64,000 nucleotides of DNA from CAITNM01 sp021298215 (GTDB lineage: Bacteria > Pseudomonadota > Alphaproteobacteria > Paracaedibacterales > CAITNM01), in assembly GCA_046309815.1 (NCBI GenBank), contig JBKCOJ010000005.1, positions 62,001-126,000 of the forward strand, written 5' to 3'. Shown here piece after piece: positions 23,470 through 32,499 of this stretch (position 1 is the first letter of the stretch; each line of letters starts with the position of its first letter). Position numbers and translations under genes: made by a program. The notes under the pieces were generated by a model that worked only from the letters and a program-made list of their open reading frames with translations, made no database searches and was not told the DNA's origin.

Positions 23470-26438
23470 TGCATAACTCCATTTTCTTTTTCGGTAATAT
23501 ATTTTAACCAAAGTACTGAAATTTTTTCCAACAAACTATTTTGTCGGCTACGATTTTGCAGATTTTCAAATGGCATCATATGCATCTCCAATTCCTGAGT
23601 TTTACAGCAAAATTGAGGGCCATTTTTATTTGTTACAACACATTGCCCGCATATGCCTTGCATCATACACTGCATAGGCACATTAACATTAGCAATTATT
23701 TTTACGCCAAGCTTTAAAATAGGCTGTAAAATCTGCAGTTCTTTTGCAATGGATTCTTGCATTGATGTCGAGCCCATGACAAAAATCCTATCAAAGGTTT
23801 GTAAAATGTTTTGCTCTCGTAAATAATGCAACGCATCAATAGCGTTACCTCGATTCTCACCGAACTCAGCTTCATTATAATACCACCATATCTTATCAAC
23901 TATAGATCCCATTTCCTCCGCATGCGTTCTATCCGTATTTTTTCGGTATCCCGCAATCCAATGAATAGTATTACCTTTTTCCTTTAAAGCTTGCGCTATA
24001 TGAATCAAAGCTAAGTTGAAATGCCCACCACCAATAAAGAGAATTTGTTGATTAGTTGTAAGCTCTGTAGGCGTACCAGATGGCCCCATCAAAGCAACCT
24101 TTTCACCTGGACTCATATACTGCACCAACGCTGAAGAGGTACCTATTTCCACAATAATGAATGTAATAATTCCAATTGTTGAATCAACACTCACAGGCGT
24201 AAGCGCTAATGCTTCCATACTCAGGCGCGTGCTGTTGGTAATCGGCGCAAAAGATTCAAAATTTTGGAGTCTGTAAAATTGTCCCGATTGGAATACTTTT
24301 GCCGCTAATAGCGCTTTAATCTCTAATTGAGTAAGACTAGGAGATAAGCGTTTAAGCGATACAACCTCAGCTCGTAACATTTTATCCAATTCGTTTTTGG
24401 GTAGAGGCGGTTTTAATCTTAAACTTTCACTAATTTTTTTATAGCCCTGCTTAGCGCTAGCAATAGCCTTCACCACACTACCTGCATAATCAGGATGCGC
24501 ATCTCCAAAGCTTAAAAATGTTTCATGTAATGGATCATGATGAGTGCCCACCGCCATAATAATGGAGCGAGCTGGGATAAATTTTTCTCGATCACCATCT
24601 TTTACCCAAAGACCTTTGACTAAATTTATTTCATCTTTTTCAATGCGCAGCGGCACAAGATGATGTTCAAAAATAATTCCTTCTTCCAAAGCTTTTTCAA
24701 CTTCTTCATGATTCAAGGAATAGCTCGACGCCTGGGTAATATCGGATCGACAAATAACACGAACTTCTGCTTCTTCACATGTTAAAAATTGTTTTGCATC
24801 TGCATGGTCTTGAAGAGTCCAATATTTTTGGACTTCTTCTTCACTATAAGCCTTTAATAATTCCGCGTAACGCTGCTTAAATTTTTTCACCTGCTCCTTA
24901 TAATAAGCCTTAGCCTCAGTTGCTGCATCTATAGCTGTAAGCCCACCCCCAATCACTAAAATTGGCCCTAAAAGCTGCAAGTTAGCTAAAGAATCCTTTT
25001 TCGCAGCACCTGTTAATTGTAACGCCATTAGAAAATCACTAGCTAAACGAACTCCGGATGTAGAAGTCCCCGGGATATTTAGAAGTTTTGGTGCTCCGGC
25101 ACCAGTACATAAAGCCACTGCGTCAAAACCCAGCTGCTTATAATTCATTTCATTAATTTGACTTCCAAAACGCGTAGATCCAAAAAATTGAATATTTTCT
25201 CTGCGTTCAAGAAGCAAACGTATTATCTTTAAATAGTTTTTATTCCAACGTACTGTAATGCCGTATTCGGCCACACCACCGAAACCGCTTAAAATACGCT
25301 CCTCCAGATTTTCATATAATATATTAACATCTTCGATAAGTTTTTTTTCAAGAAGCTCGTTGGGTAATGGTTCAATTTTTGCACCATCAATACCGACAAC
25401 TTTATGCCCATCCCGACTTAAATAATGCGCAAGACTAAATCCTGCCGGCCCAAGTCCTACTACGAGTACCTGATATCCTGTTTCTGATGAAGGTAAAGGT
25501 TGAACTTTATTCAAAGGATTCCAACGTGTAAGCAAACTATAAATCTCAAAGCCATAAGGTAGATTCAATACAGTATTTAAAATATTGGTTTCAACTCCTG
25601 GCGTGTTGACAGGATCTTGTTTTTGAAAAATGCAAGCCTTCATACAGTCATTACAAATACGATGCCCTGTTGCAGCAACCATAGGATTATCTAACATAAT
25701 CACCGCTAAAGCGGCGATATTCATTTCTTTACGCTTGAGCTCATGCATTTGTGAAATTTTCTGATCTAATGGACAACCAGGTTTTGCAGAGTTTTGAGTA
25801 ATCCCTGCACGGCAGCTATCTTTATTTTGGTGATGGCAAAGAATGCAATAGTGAGATTCGTCAGCTGCTTTTTCTATTGAGCATCCCGGATCTGTTAATG
25901 AGAAACCTTCACGGTTACGGGGATTTGTAGTTATATAGCCTTTCTCTGTATTCGTTACATGCCGAAGTAAAAAATCTCCCTTTATTTTTTTGGGCGCATG
26001 AAAAAGCTGATCAAATTTATGCTTTATTTGACCCTCTTTCGTTAGTACTGCCCATGCTGCATATTTTGCAAGATTTTCTAAATCTAAAGTTTTATGAGTA
26101 AGCGCTTCGAGTGCCTTTTCGGCAAATTCTTTTTGATTTGAAAAAGTATATAAATCTTTCCAACTATCTTGAGGGTTAGAAAATTCTTTAAGCACATAAC
26201 GCTGCAAAAACTGGCGTTTAGCGTATGCTATTAAGCTATACTCTGATGCCTTAATATATTGCTCTGATAAAATGTCTTTAATGCCCAGCTGATCTGCTAA
26301 GAATTCTTCTAAGTATTCCCCTAGTTCTACAAGCTCATTACAAGAATTTAATTCTTTTCCTTTTAGAAAGCTTAAAAAACTTTCATGTAATTGATCTAAT
26401 CCGTGTAAGGAATATAGTGTGTTATAACATAGTTTCAT
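23466..26438 (-). CDS. Multidomain FAD/NAD(P) oxidoreductase: GltD-like fused to PyrK/ferredoxin-reductase-like
   Basis: 990 aa. After a 180-residue helical N-terminus comes a cysteine-rich segment like the GltD/DPYD iron-sulfur domain (CILCHHQNKDSC near 193, CNDCMKACIF near 267). FAD binding is VLVVGLGPAGFSLAHYL near 325, and a second dinucleotide site is PILVIGGGLTAIDAATEA near 490. The last 290 residues resemble the FNR-like DHODH electron-transfer subunit, with ILFIGGGHFNLALIHIA near 810 and C-terminal cysteines CMMQGICGQC...CC for a [2Fe-2S] centre. The order GltD-like then PyrK-like recalls NfnB-NfnA fusions. The substrate is not evident. The ATG abuts a terminator hairpin and has no Shine-Dalgarno. 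Confidence 0.85.
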   Translation of the reverse strand: MKLCYNTLYSLHGLDQLHESFLSFLKGKELNSCNELVELGEYLEEFLADQLGIKDILSEQYIKASEYSLIAYAKRQFLQRYVLKEFSNPQDSWKDLYTFSNQKEFAEKALEALTHKTLDLENLAKYAAWAVLTKEGQIKHKFDQLFHAPKKIKGDFLLRHVTNTEKGYITTNPRNREGFSLTDPGCSIEKAADESHYCILCHHQNKDSCRAGITQNSAKPGCPLDQKISQMHELKRKEMNIAALAVIMLDNPMVAATGHRICNDCMKACIFQKQDPVNTPGVETNILNTVLNLPYGFEIYSLLTRWNPLNKVQPLPSSETGYQVLVVGLGPAGFSLAHYLSRDGHKVVGIDGAKIEPLPNELLEKKLIEDVNILYENLEERILSGFGGVAEYGITVRWNKNYLKIIRLLLERRENIQFFGSTRFGSQINEMNYKQLGFDAVALCTGAGAPKLLNIPGTSTSGVRLASDFLMALQLTGAAKKDSLANLQLLGPILVIGGGLTAIDAATEAKAYYKEQVKKFKQRYAELLKAYSEEEVQKYWTLQDHADAKQFLTCEEAEVRVICRSDITQASSYSLNHEEVEKALEEGIIFEHHLVPLRIEKDEINLVKGLWVKDGDREKFIPARSIIMAVGTHHDPLHETFLSFGDAHPDYAGSVVKAIASAKQGYKKISESLRLKPPLPKNELDKMLRAEVVSLKRLSPSLTQLEIKALLAAKVFQSGQFYRLQNFESFAPITNSTRLSMEALALTPVSVDSTIGIITFIIVEIGTSSALVQYMSPGEKVALMGPSGTPTELTTNQQILFIGGGHFNLALIHIAQALKEKGNTIHWIAGYRKNTDRTHAEEMGSIVDKIWWYYNEAEFGENRGNAIDALHYLREQNILQTFDRIFVMGSTSMQESIAKELQILQPILKLGVKIIANVNVPMQCMMQGICGQCVVTNKNGPQFCCKTQELEMHMMPFENLQNRSRQNSLLEKISVLWLKYITEKENGVMQ

Positions 26439-26467
26439 AAAAATTAAGGGGCGCTTCTCGCACCCCT
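26439..26467 (-). terminator. Intrinsic terminator downstream of tlc
   Basis: On the minus strand AGGGGTGC-GAGAA-GCGCCCCT (26467-26447) forms an 8-bp stem with one G.U pair, followed by TAATTTTTA. It ends the tlc transcript 36 bp after its stop codon. The T-tract runs directly into the ATG of the 990-aa oxidoreductase gene. Confidence 0.75.
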
Positions 26468-26502
26468 CATTTTAGCGTAATCACAGCTTTTTAAAAGCCC
26501 AA

Positions 26503-28029
26503 TTACACTTCCCCTAGTTTCTGCTTTTGTGCAGCTGCTTTTACTTTCACTGAAAGTGCTCTTACTGCATATAACCAAGCAACAGCAACAACAGCAAATA
26601 CAACAAACGCAATTGGAGCAATTGAGACAACATCTTTTGTTGCAAATGCAATCAATAGCATGTTTTGTACAAAAGCACCGCCAGCTTTACCAGCACGACC
26701 ACCAATCACGTCAACAGCAGCCTTACCTTTTGTTTTAAGCTCATCATCTAATGGGATGTAAGCCATTTCCTTTGTTGGATCAAACAAGATATATTTAATC
26801 GCTTTTGAAACAACAACGATACCAAGCCCTATAAACATAGCAGCAGCAATCGCATGCGTGTTAAACATTTGCAGAAGCGGCTCCATTAAACCTTCAGCCA
26901 AGATTAGACAGAAGAAGAACCCACCCGCCAACAAAATAACCAAAGGAGTAATCATTGCAGCTTTTGCCCAGCTTACTTTTCTTAAAATGTTTGAACCAAC
27001 CGTCAATCCAAATAAGATTGTAAAGATACCTGTTGCTGTTGATAGGATTCCCATGTAGTAATTGAAAAGACCTTTATCGCCCGCACAGAATAAACCTAAT
27101 TGGTTTTTCCATTGAACCTCAACTAAGTTAATTGTTACGCCATAAGCCATAATTAAAATAGCGATTAACCCTAATTCAGGTGAATGCATAATAATTTTGA
27201 AGCTTTCCGCAAGCCCTGGCTTTTCTTTTTTCTTTTTCACAACAACTTCGGCTGGATCAAAATAAAGTTTATCTGTTAGAACTTCTTTGTGCATCCAACG
27301 ATACATGTACATTGCTATAAGACCCATTAGAACAACTGATGACATCAAAAGATACAATGTCACTTGCCATGGATCTGTTCCTTCTGGAACCATATGCTTA
27401 ATATGCTCTGAACAGTACATAACTGTTGGACCAGAAACCACAAGAGCTGCGTTTCCTATAACAGCAAACAATCCATAAAAGCGCTTTGACTCGCGCATAC
27501 GAACAACATGGTTTGCAAACTGCCAGAACATCAAAGCAATCATCGCACTTCCCCAAATTTCTGACAAAACATAGAAAAGAGAAAAAGCCCAGTAAGCATA
27601 CAAATCAATAAATCCGCTTAATGCTGGATAAGCAGCATGCAACGCTTGAATTGTTTCTTGTGCTGGGTGAAGCATATGAAGATTAGGATAAATAAGGAAA
27701 CCAAATGCTCCAAAAAACACAACAAACGGCGTTACAACCGCATAAAACACGTTCTCACGAGTCATAATGTTCGTTAATTTTGCGTACAAAATCACAAACA
27801 ATATTGCAGCTGGTGTTACACAATATAGTTTTAAGAAAGTGATTGCCCCTGCTCCCGCTGAGTTTACAACAAGAGAGTCTTTTGTATCTCGAAGTACCGT
27901 ATAGTTAAATAACAGACAGAACATAATAATACCAAGTGGTATAAATTTCTTTAGTTCATGTGCATGTATTGGCCAAAGTCGAGCACGTAAGCCCGTAAAC
28001 TCTGGCGTAGATGTATTTGATTTACTCAT
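26503..28029 (-). CDS. tlcA: ATP/ADP translocase (Tlc-type nucleotide transporter)
   Basis: 508-aa membrane protein with about 12 spans. It opens with PIHAHELKKFIPLGIIMFC and the family hallmark YTVLRDTKDSLVVNSAGAGA near residue 44, where Lys and Asp in RDTKDSL are conserved among nucleotide transporters of Rickettsia, Chlamydia and plastids. Other landmarks are LSEIWGSAMIALMFWQFAN near 155 and AYIPLDDELKTKGKAAVDV near 423. It exchanges host cytosolic ATP for bacterial ADP across the inner membrane. Transport specificity (ATP/ADP or other nucleotides) differs among paralogues and cannot be read here. AGAGGAA lies before the start. Confidence 0.96.
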   Translation of the reverse strand: MSKSNTSTPEFTGLRARLWPIHAHELKKFIPLGIIMFCLLFNYTVLRDTKDSLVVNSAGAGAITFLKLYCVTPAAILFVILYAKLTNIMTRENVFYAVVTPFVVFFGAFGFLIYPNLHMLHPAQETIQALHAAYPALSGFIDLYAYWAFSLFYVLSEIWGSAMIALMFWQFANHVVRMRESKRFYGLFAVIGNAALVVSGPTVMYCSEHIKHMVPEGTDPWQVTLYLLMSSVVLMGLIAMYMYRWMHKEVLTDKLYFDPAEVVVKKKKEKPGLAESFKIIMHSPELGLIAILIMAYGVTINLVEVQWKNQLGLFCAGDKGLFNYYMGILSTATGIFTILFGLTVGSNILRKVSWAKAAMITPLVILLAGGFFFCLILAEGLMEPLLQMFNTHAIAAAMFIGLGIVVVSKAIKYILFDPTKEMAYIPLDDELKTKGKAAVDVIGGRAGKAGGAFVQNMLLIAFATKDVVSIAPIAFVVFAVVAVAWLYAVRALSVKVKAAAQKQKLGEV

Positions 28030-28262
28030 TTCCTCTTTACCTTAAAGTTATCACAAACAGCAAACACCCCGTAAAGCCTAAACTTCCAGGGGAAAACTGT
28101 TACCATTTCAAGCGAATAAACACCTAAAATAGTTTTTAGTTTACAAAAAACAGTACTAAATATTTCGAAAAAAGTCAATGTTTAGCTTTATTTAAAGCTA
28201 AATTTTAGATTATGAATGACCTTCAAATATTTTGTAGCCATTATTTTCCTTGCTTTGGTATA

Positions 28263-28520
28263 ATGGAAGCGATGCTAAAAAAACTAATTTACAGAAGTCA
28301 TTACAGAGGAACAAAAGAAGGCGATTTTCTTTTATCTTCTTTCGCGAAAGACATGTTAGATACGTGCTCAGTTGATGAGGTAAACATGTACGATGAATTA
28401 CTAAACCATAGCGATGCCGAAATTCACAAATGGACTTTGTTTCCAGAAAGAGCCCCTTTACATCTGCAATCAATTCTTATGAAAATTGCTGATTTTCATA
28501 GATTTTCTGGGAAAGGATGA
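28263..28520 (+). CDS. sdhE: FAD assembly factor SdhE (succinate dehydrogenase)
   Basis: 85 aa from ATG 28263 (28272 is an alternative; 28212 would add an unrelated N-terminus). The core KKLIYRSHYRGTKEGDFLL holds the RxxxRGxxExD motif that attaches FAD covalently to SdhA, although the Asp follows Gly here (EGD) instead of the common E-M/L-D. The rest matches the five-helix fold: FAKDMLDTCSVDEVNMYDEL and DAEIHKWTLF. It is followed 8 bp later by the HAD pseudogene. Confidence 0.85.
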   Translation: MEAMLKKLIYRSHYRGTKEGDFLLSSFAKDMLDTCSVDEVNMYDELLNHSDAEIHKWTLFPERAPLHLQSILMKIADFHRFSGKG

Positions 28521-28528
28521 GGTCTAAA

Positions 28529-29068
28529 ATGGATACACCTATCATTTTATGGGACCATGATGGCACGATAACTAGCTCCAAGAATCCTAATGATAAGACA
28601 AGCTCAAGAACTATACTCCCAGGAGTCAAAAAGACAATGGATAAAGCGGCTTTTAATTTTATTATTTCAGGATTTAGATCTCCATAGAGTGAGCTTCAGA
28701 ATTTTGATCCAGATTTAGTGACAGCCAAATTTATTAATCTAATGAATATATTACCTATACAAGCTGTTGCCTTTTCTCCAGCCATTGGAGGGATAGAGTG
28801 TCACACAATTCTTAAAACCACATCGGGCATTCTTATAAAAAAAGCTCATGAGGAAGCTAAGTATAAAGACTACATAGGCAAGTTTAAAAAACCTGATATC
28901 GGCATGCTTGTTGTCATGAAAGGCATTGCAGAAAAGGAGTTTCACCAAATAATACATAACAAAAATACTATAATGATTGGAGATACCTGGCATGACAAAG
29001 AGTCAGCGCATACTTTTGGCATACCATTCATGCATGCACAAGAAATTCACTCCCTCAAATCAACATAA
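28529..29068 (+). pseudogene. HAD-family phosphatase interrupted by an amber codon
   Basis: A frame of 180 codons including one internal TAG at 28685-28687. Before it stand motif I ILWDHDGTITSS and motif II FNFIISGFRSP; after it SELQNFDPDLVTAKF continues in the same frame with a Lys-bearing KAHEEAKYKDY and motif IV IMIGDTWHDKESA. All four HAD motifs survive and one change (for example CAG to TAG) explains the break, so the gene is freshly inactivated or read through. An internal GTG at 28718 could give a 116-aa piece lacking motif I, which would be inactive. Confidence 0.82.
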
Positions 29069-29145
29069 AGCCTTTTTGATTCAGATACTTCAAAAAATCT
29101 TCTTTTTTATGGTAAGGTGCAGTACAAAGTAAATTTTGAATTATT

Positions 29146-29763
29146 GTGATTGCTAAATTAACAGGTACTTTAGATCGTATTTATGAAGACTGCGTGTTGC
29201 TCGATGTTAAAGGTGTAGCGTATAGAGTTTTAGTATCCAAAAGAACACTTCTCTCATTACCCGAATTGAATGATCCATTAATACTTTGGACTGAAACTGT
29301 TTTACGTAATGAACAACCTCATTTATGCGGTTTCTTAGAGGAACAAGAAGCTGATTGGTTCCGTATTCTAACACAAGTGCAAGGAGTAGGGGCAAAAGTT
29401 GCTTTATCTATTTTATCAAGTTTAACAGCTTCAGAAATTGCAGAAGCTATAACAAACCAAAAAAGCACCATGATTTCAAAAGCAGATGGTGTTGGACCAA
29501 AGCTTGCTAGTCGCATTATATTGGAGCTTAAAGGAAAGAAAGATCTGCCAATTATTTTTGGTATTTCTGTAAAAGATATCGCAAGTGGCATTTCACCGTC
29601 TCAAGATATGGACGACGCCATTTCAGCCCTTATTAATTTAGGATACAACAAATTTGATGCAGAAAATGCTGTTTCAAAAGCATATAAAAATATAACCCCA
29701 CCGATTACATTAGAAAATTTAATCAAATTATCTTTGCAAGAATTCCAGGCTCGTTATGGATGA
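29146..29763 (+). CDS. ruvA: Holliday junction helicase subunit RuvA
   Basis: 205 aa from a GTG start. OB-fold N-domain (MIAKLTGTLDRIYEDCVLLD, GVAYRVLVS), two helix-hairpin-helix motifs near 70-125 (VQGVGAKVALSILSSL and ADGVGPKLASRIILELKGK) and a C-terminal UBA-like domain from about 150 (MDDAISALINLGYNKFDAEN) that contacts RuvB. It binds four-way junctions as tetramers. RuvB overlaps by 8 bp. No ruvC is adjacent in this window. Confidence 0.95.
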   Translation: MIAKLTGTLDRIYEDCVLLDVKGVAYRVLVSKRTLLSLPELNDPLILWTETVLRNEQPHLCGFLEEQEADWFRILTQVQGVGAKVALSILSSLTASEIAEAITNQKSTMISKADGVGPKLASRIILELKGKKDLPIIFGISVKDIASGISPSQDMDDAISALINLGYNKFDAENAVSKAYKNITPPITLENLIKLSLQEFQARYG

Positions 29764-30748
29764 GCGCTTAATAAATCCTGAAGCCTTTCTAGAAGATGAC
29801 TGGGAAGCAACCATTCGTCCAACCATTTTGAATGAATTTGTTGGCCAGCAAGCTCTACGCGAAAATCTTATCGTCTATATCAACGCAGCAAAAAAGCGTG
29901 GTGAAGCACTAGATCATGTACTTTTACATGGACCTCCTGGCCTTGGGAAAACAACACTTGCCCAAATCATTGCTCGAGAAATGGGAGTAGCTTTTAAAAC
30001 AACCTCAGGCCCTATTATTTCAAAAGCTGGAGATTTAGCAGCCATTCTTACAAATTTGCAACCAAATGATGTATTATTTATAGATGAAATTCACCGACTC
30101 AACCCTGCTGTCGAAGAAACTTTGTATACAGCAATTGAAGACTTTAAATTAGACATTATGATAGGAGAAGGACCAGCAGCCCGGTCCATACGGCTTGATT
30201 TGCCTAAGTTCACCTTGATTGGCGCCACCACCCGTTCCGGATTACTCACACAACCATTACGCGAACGTTTTAGCATACCATTACGTTTGCAATTTTATAC
30301 ACATGTCGAACTTTCTCAAATTATCCTTAGAGCCGCAAATATTTTAGACGTGAAGATTAACGCCGAGGCCGCTTTAGAAATTGCATCGCGATGCAGAGGC
30401 ACGCCAAGGATAGCTGGTCGCCTTTTGAGAAGAATTCGAGATTTCGCGATTATGTATGCCAATAATAGTATTGATTTAAAAATAGCTAATCAGTCATTAA
30501 TGCGGCTGGAAATCGATGCGCAAGGATTAGATCAGCAAGATTTACGCTACCTTAAAGCAATGGCCGAACATTATAACGGCGGACCTGTAGGCGTTGAGAC
30601 TTTATCTGCGTACCTTGCAGAACAAAAAGATACCATAGAAGAAGTCGTGGAACCCTATTTAATTCAACTTGGGTACATACAACGCACCAGCCGTGGAAGA
30701 ATGCTCACCGCTTCTGCTTATCAACATCTTGGTCTCCCATGCCCTTAA
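29756..30748 (+). CDS. ruvB: Holliday junction branch migration ATPase RuvB
   Basis: 330-aa AAA+ motor. Walker A LLHGPPGLGKTTLAQI near 58, Walker B VLFIDEIHRLNPAVEE near 106, sensor 1 LIGATTRSGLL near 153, arginine finger in QPLRERFSIPLRL near 166, sensor 2 RGTPRIAGRLLRRIRD near 213, and a C-terminal winged helix (AYLAEQKDTIEEVVEPYLI, GYIQRTSRGR). It pumps DNA through the RuvA-bound junction. It overlaps ruvA by 8 bp and the next gene by 10 bp. Confidence 0.97.
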   Translation: MDERLINPEAFLEDDWEATIRPTILNEFVGQQALRENLIVYINAAKKRGEALDHVLLHGPPGLGKTTLAQIIAREMGVAFKTTSGPIISKAGDLAAILTNLQPNDVLFIDEIHRLNPAVEETLYTAIEDFKLDIMIGEGPAARSIRLDLPKFTLIGATTRSGLLTQPLRERFSIPLRLQFYTHVELSQIILRAANILDVKINAEAALEIASRCRGTPRIAGRLLRRIRDFAIMYANNSIDLKIANQSLMRLEIDAQGLDQQDLRYLKAMAEHYNGGPVGVETLSAYLAEQKDTIEEVVEPYLIQLGYIQRTSRGRMLTASAYQHLGLPCP

Positions 30749-32499
30749 CATTTGCTTCTCCATTTATTAGAGAACCGCAAATTATCATTGAAGGCACAAG
30801 TTTAAATCAAGGAATCGCTCAGGGATATGCCTATATATATGGTCCGCAATATGTAGATAATCCATGTCAGTCCGTTGAGAAAAAAATTCGAATATTTCTG
30901 GATGCAATTGATAAATCTATCCTCTTTTGTGAAAGCAGTTCTTCAAATCAGTCATCGGAAAATCAAGATTTAATTCTTGTACAAAAATCTTTATTGCAAG
31001 ATCTTGCTTGGCAACAACGAGTAATAAAAAAAATAGAAAATGGACTAAGTATCGGTCAAGCTCTTGATGCAACTTTAGACGATTTTGAAAGTATTTTTAG
31101 AAAAGATGCATTCTGGCATGCTCGCTTTCAAGAAATTAGAGGGATATCTCAACTGGTTCGCCAATATTTAGAAGAGAAATCTTTGAGTTTTGACGTTAAT
31201 AAGCCCATCATTCTCTGCGCAAAAACTATCTCACCCGTGGAAATGATGCTATTTGAATCAATAAAACTATTAGCTGTTGTAGTCCAAGACGATAGCTCCT
31301 TATCTCATGGGATGATTATTGCAAGATCAAGAGGAATACCTGTTATAAATGGAATCAGAGAACTTAAAAAATTAATTCTTAATGATGATGAATTGCTAAT
31401 TGATGGAGATTTAGGCCGTATTTATGTACGTCCACATCGCACAACTATTGCAAATTACGATATAACCACCAAAGCTTCATCCTTCGAATCTCTTGAGCCA
31501 GCACAAAATAAAACTCTATTTTCAAGAGATGGCACACCTGTTCACCTACTTATCAATGTCAACATGATGGAAGATTTGGCATTTCTTAACCATCCTTCAA
31601 TCGAAGGCGTGGGACTATACAGAACAGAGTTTCCTTTTATGGCTCATGAAAATTGGCCTGATGTCGAACAACAAACAAATTTCTATTTAAATATTTTAAA
31701 CAAAGCCAAAGAGAAAACAGTTATTTTTAGAACATTTGATGTTGGAGGAGATAAAACATTTCAATCCCTTCATAAAAGTTTTCGCAATACAAAAAAAGAT
31801 TGGAAACATACACGATTTACTTTACAACGCCCTTCTCTTGTACGTTTGCAATTACGCGCCATGATTAGAGCACGAGTTTCTTGCGATTATCCTAATCTAC
31901 CCCTACATATTATGTTTCCAATGATTAGCGAAACACAAGAATTGAGCTTCTTAAAAGTACTTCTGCAAAAAGAGCTTAATCGCGAGAAAAAGCTAGGAAA
32001 TAAAGTTCCACAAACTCTTAGTGTGGGAGCAATGATAGAAGTACCTTCTCTTGTTTTTCAACTAAATCAATTCTTAGACTTAGTAGACTTTATTTCAATT
32101 GGCAGCAATGATTTATTTCATTTCTTTTACGCAATAGATCGTACTGATGCCGTAATGAGTAAGCGATACGATTTACTATCCAAAGCCTTTATACAAATGC
32201 TAAAAACCATTATAGAAAAGGCTAATGCTAAAAATATTAATGTGAGTTTATGCGGCGAAATGGCTAGCCTTCCTCTTGAAGCAATGGCTCTTTTAGGAAT
32301 TGGTCTTCGGTATTTTTCAATTAACCCTAGCGCTATTCAAACTATTGAGAATATGGTCCAAAGCCTTGATATTTGGTCCATCCAAGAGTGCATGACCGAT
32401 TGTTTGAGCGACAATCCATTTGCCTATAAGGCAGCTCACTTAAGCATTAGAGAGCGCGTTATGGAATTGGCCCAGATTCAACAGACACAGCTTTCTTGA
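30739..32499 (+). CDS. ptsP: Phosphoenolpyruvate-protein phosphotransferase (PTS enzyme I type)
   Basis: 586 aa, the length of enzyme I without a GAF domain. Phospho-His is in SSLSHGMIIARSRGIPVI near residue 190. PEP-binding barrel motifs follow: GLYRTEFPFM near 293, VIFRTFDVGGDKT near 331, FISIGSNDLFHFFYAIDR near 453 and the proton-donor Cys in VSLCGEMASLPLEAM near 507. It would phosphorylate HPr or NPr in a PTS-Ntr-like regulatory relay; no sugar permease is in the window. Its last 41 bp overlap the convergent surA gene. Confidence 0.9.
   Translation: MPLTFASPFIREPQIIIEGTSLNQGIAQGYAYIYGPQYVDNPCQSVEKKIRIFLDAIDKSILFCESSSSNQSSENQDLILVQKSLLQDLAWQQRVIKKIENGLSIGQALDATLDDFESIFRKDAFWHARFQEIRGISQLVRQYLEEKSLSFDVNKPIILCAKTISPVEMMLFESIKLLAVVVQDDSSLSHGMIIARSRGIPVINGIRELKKLILNDDELLIDGDLGRIYVRPHRTTIANYDITTKASSFESLEPAQNKTLFSRDGTPVHLLINVNMMEDLAFLNHPSIEGVGLYRTEFPFMAHENWPDVEQQTNFYLNILNKAKEKTVIFRTFDVGGDKTFQSLHKSFRNTKKDWKHTRFTLQRPSLVRLQLRAMIRARVSCDYPNLPLHIMFPMISETQELSFLKVLLQKELNREKKLGNKVPQTLSVGAMIEVPSLVFQLNQFLDLVDFISIGSNDLFHFFYAIDRTDAVMSKRYDLLSKAFIQMLKTIIEKANAKNINVSLCGEMASLPLEAMALLGIGLRYFSINPSAIQTIENMVQSLDIWSIQECMTDCLSDNPFAYKAAHLSIRERVMELAQIQQTQLS

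Noticed and set aside
28212..28262. Longer N-terminus for SdhE
   Set aside because: Residues before 28263 have no counterpart in the family and lack a ribosome binding site; the family begins about 9 residues before RSHYRG.
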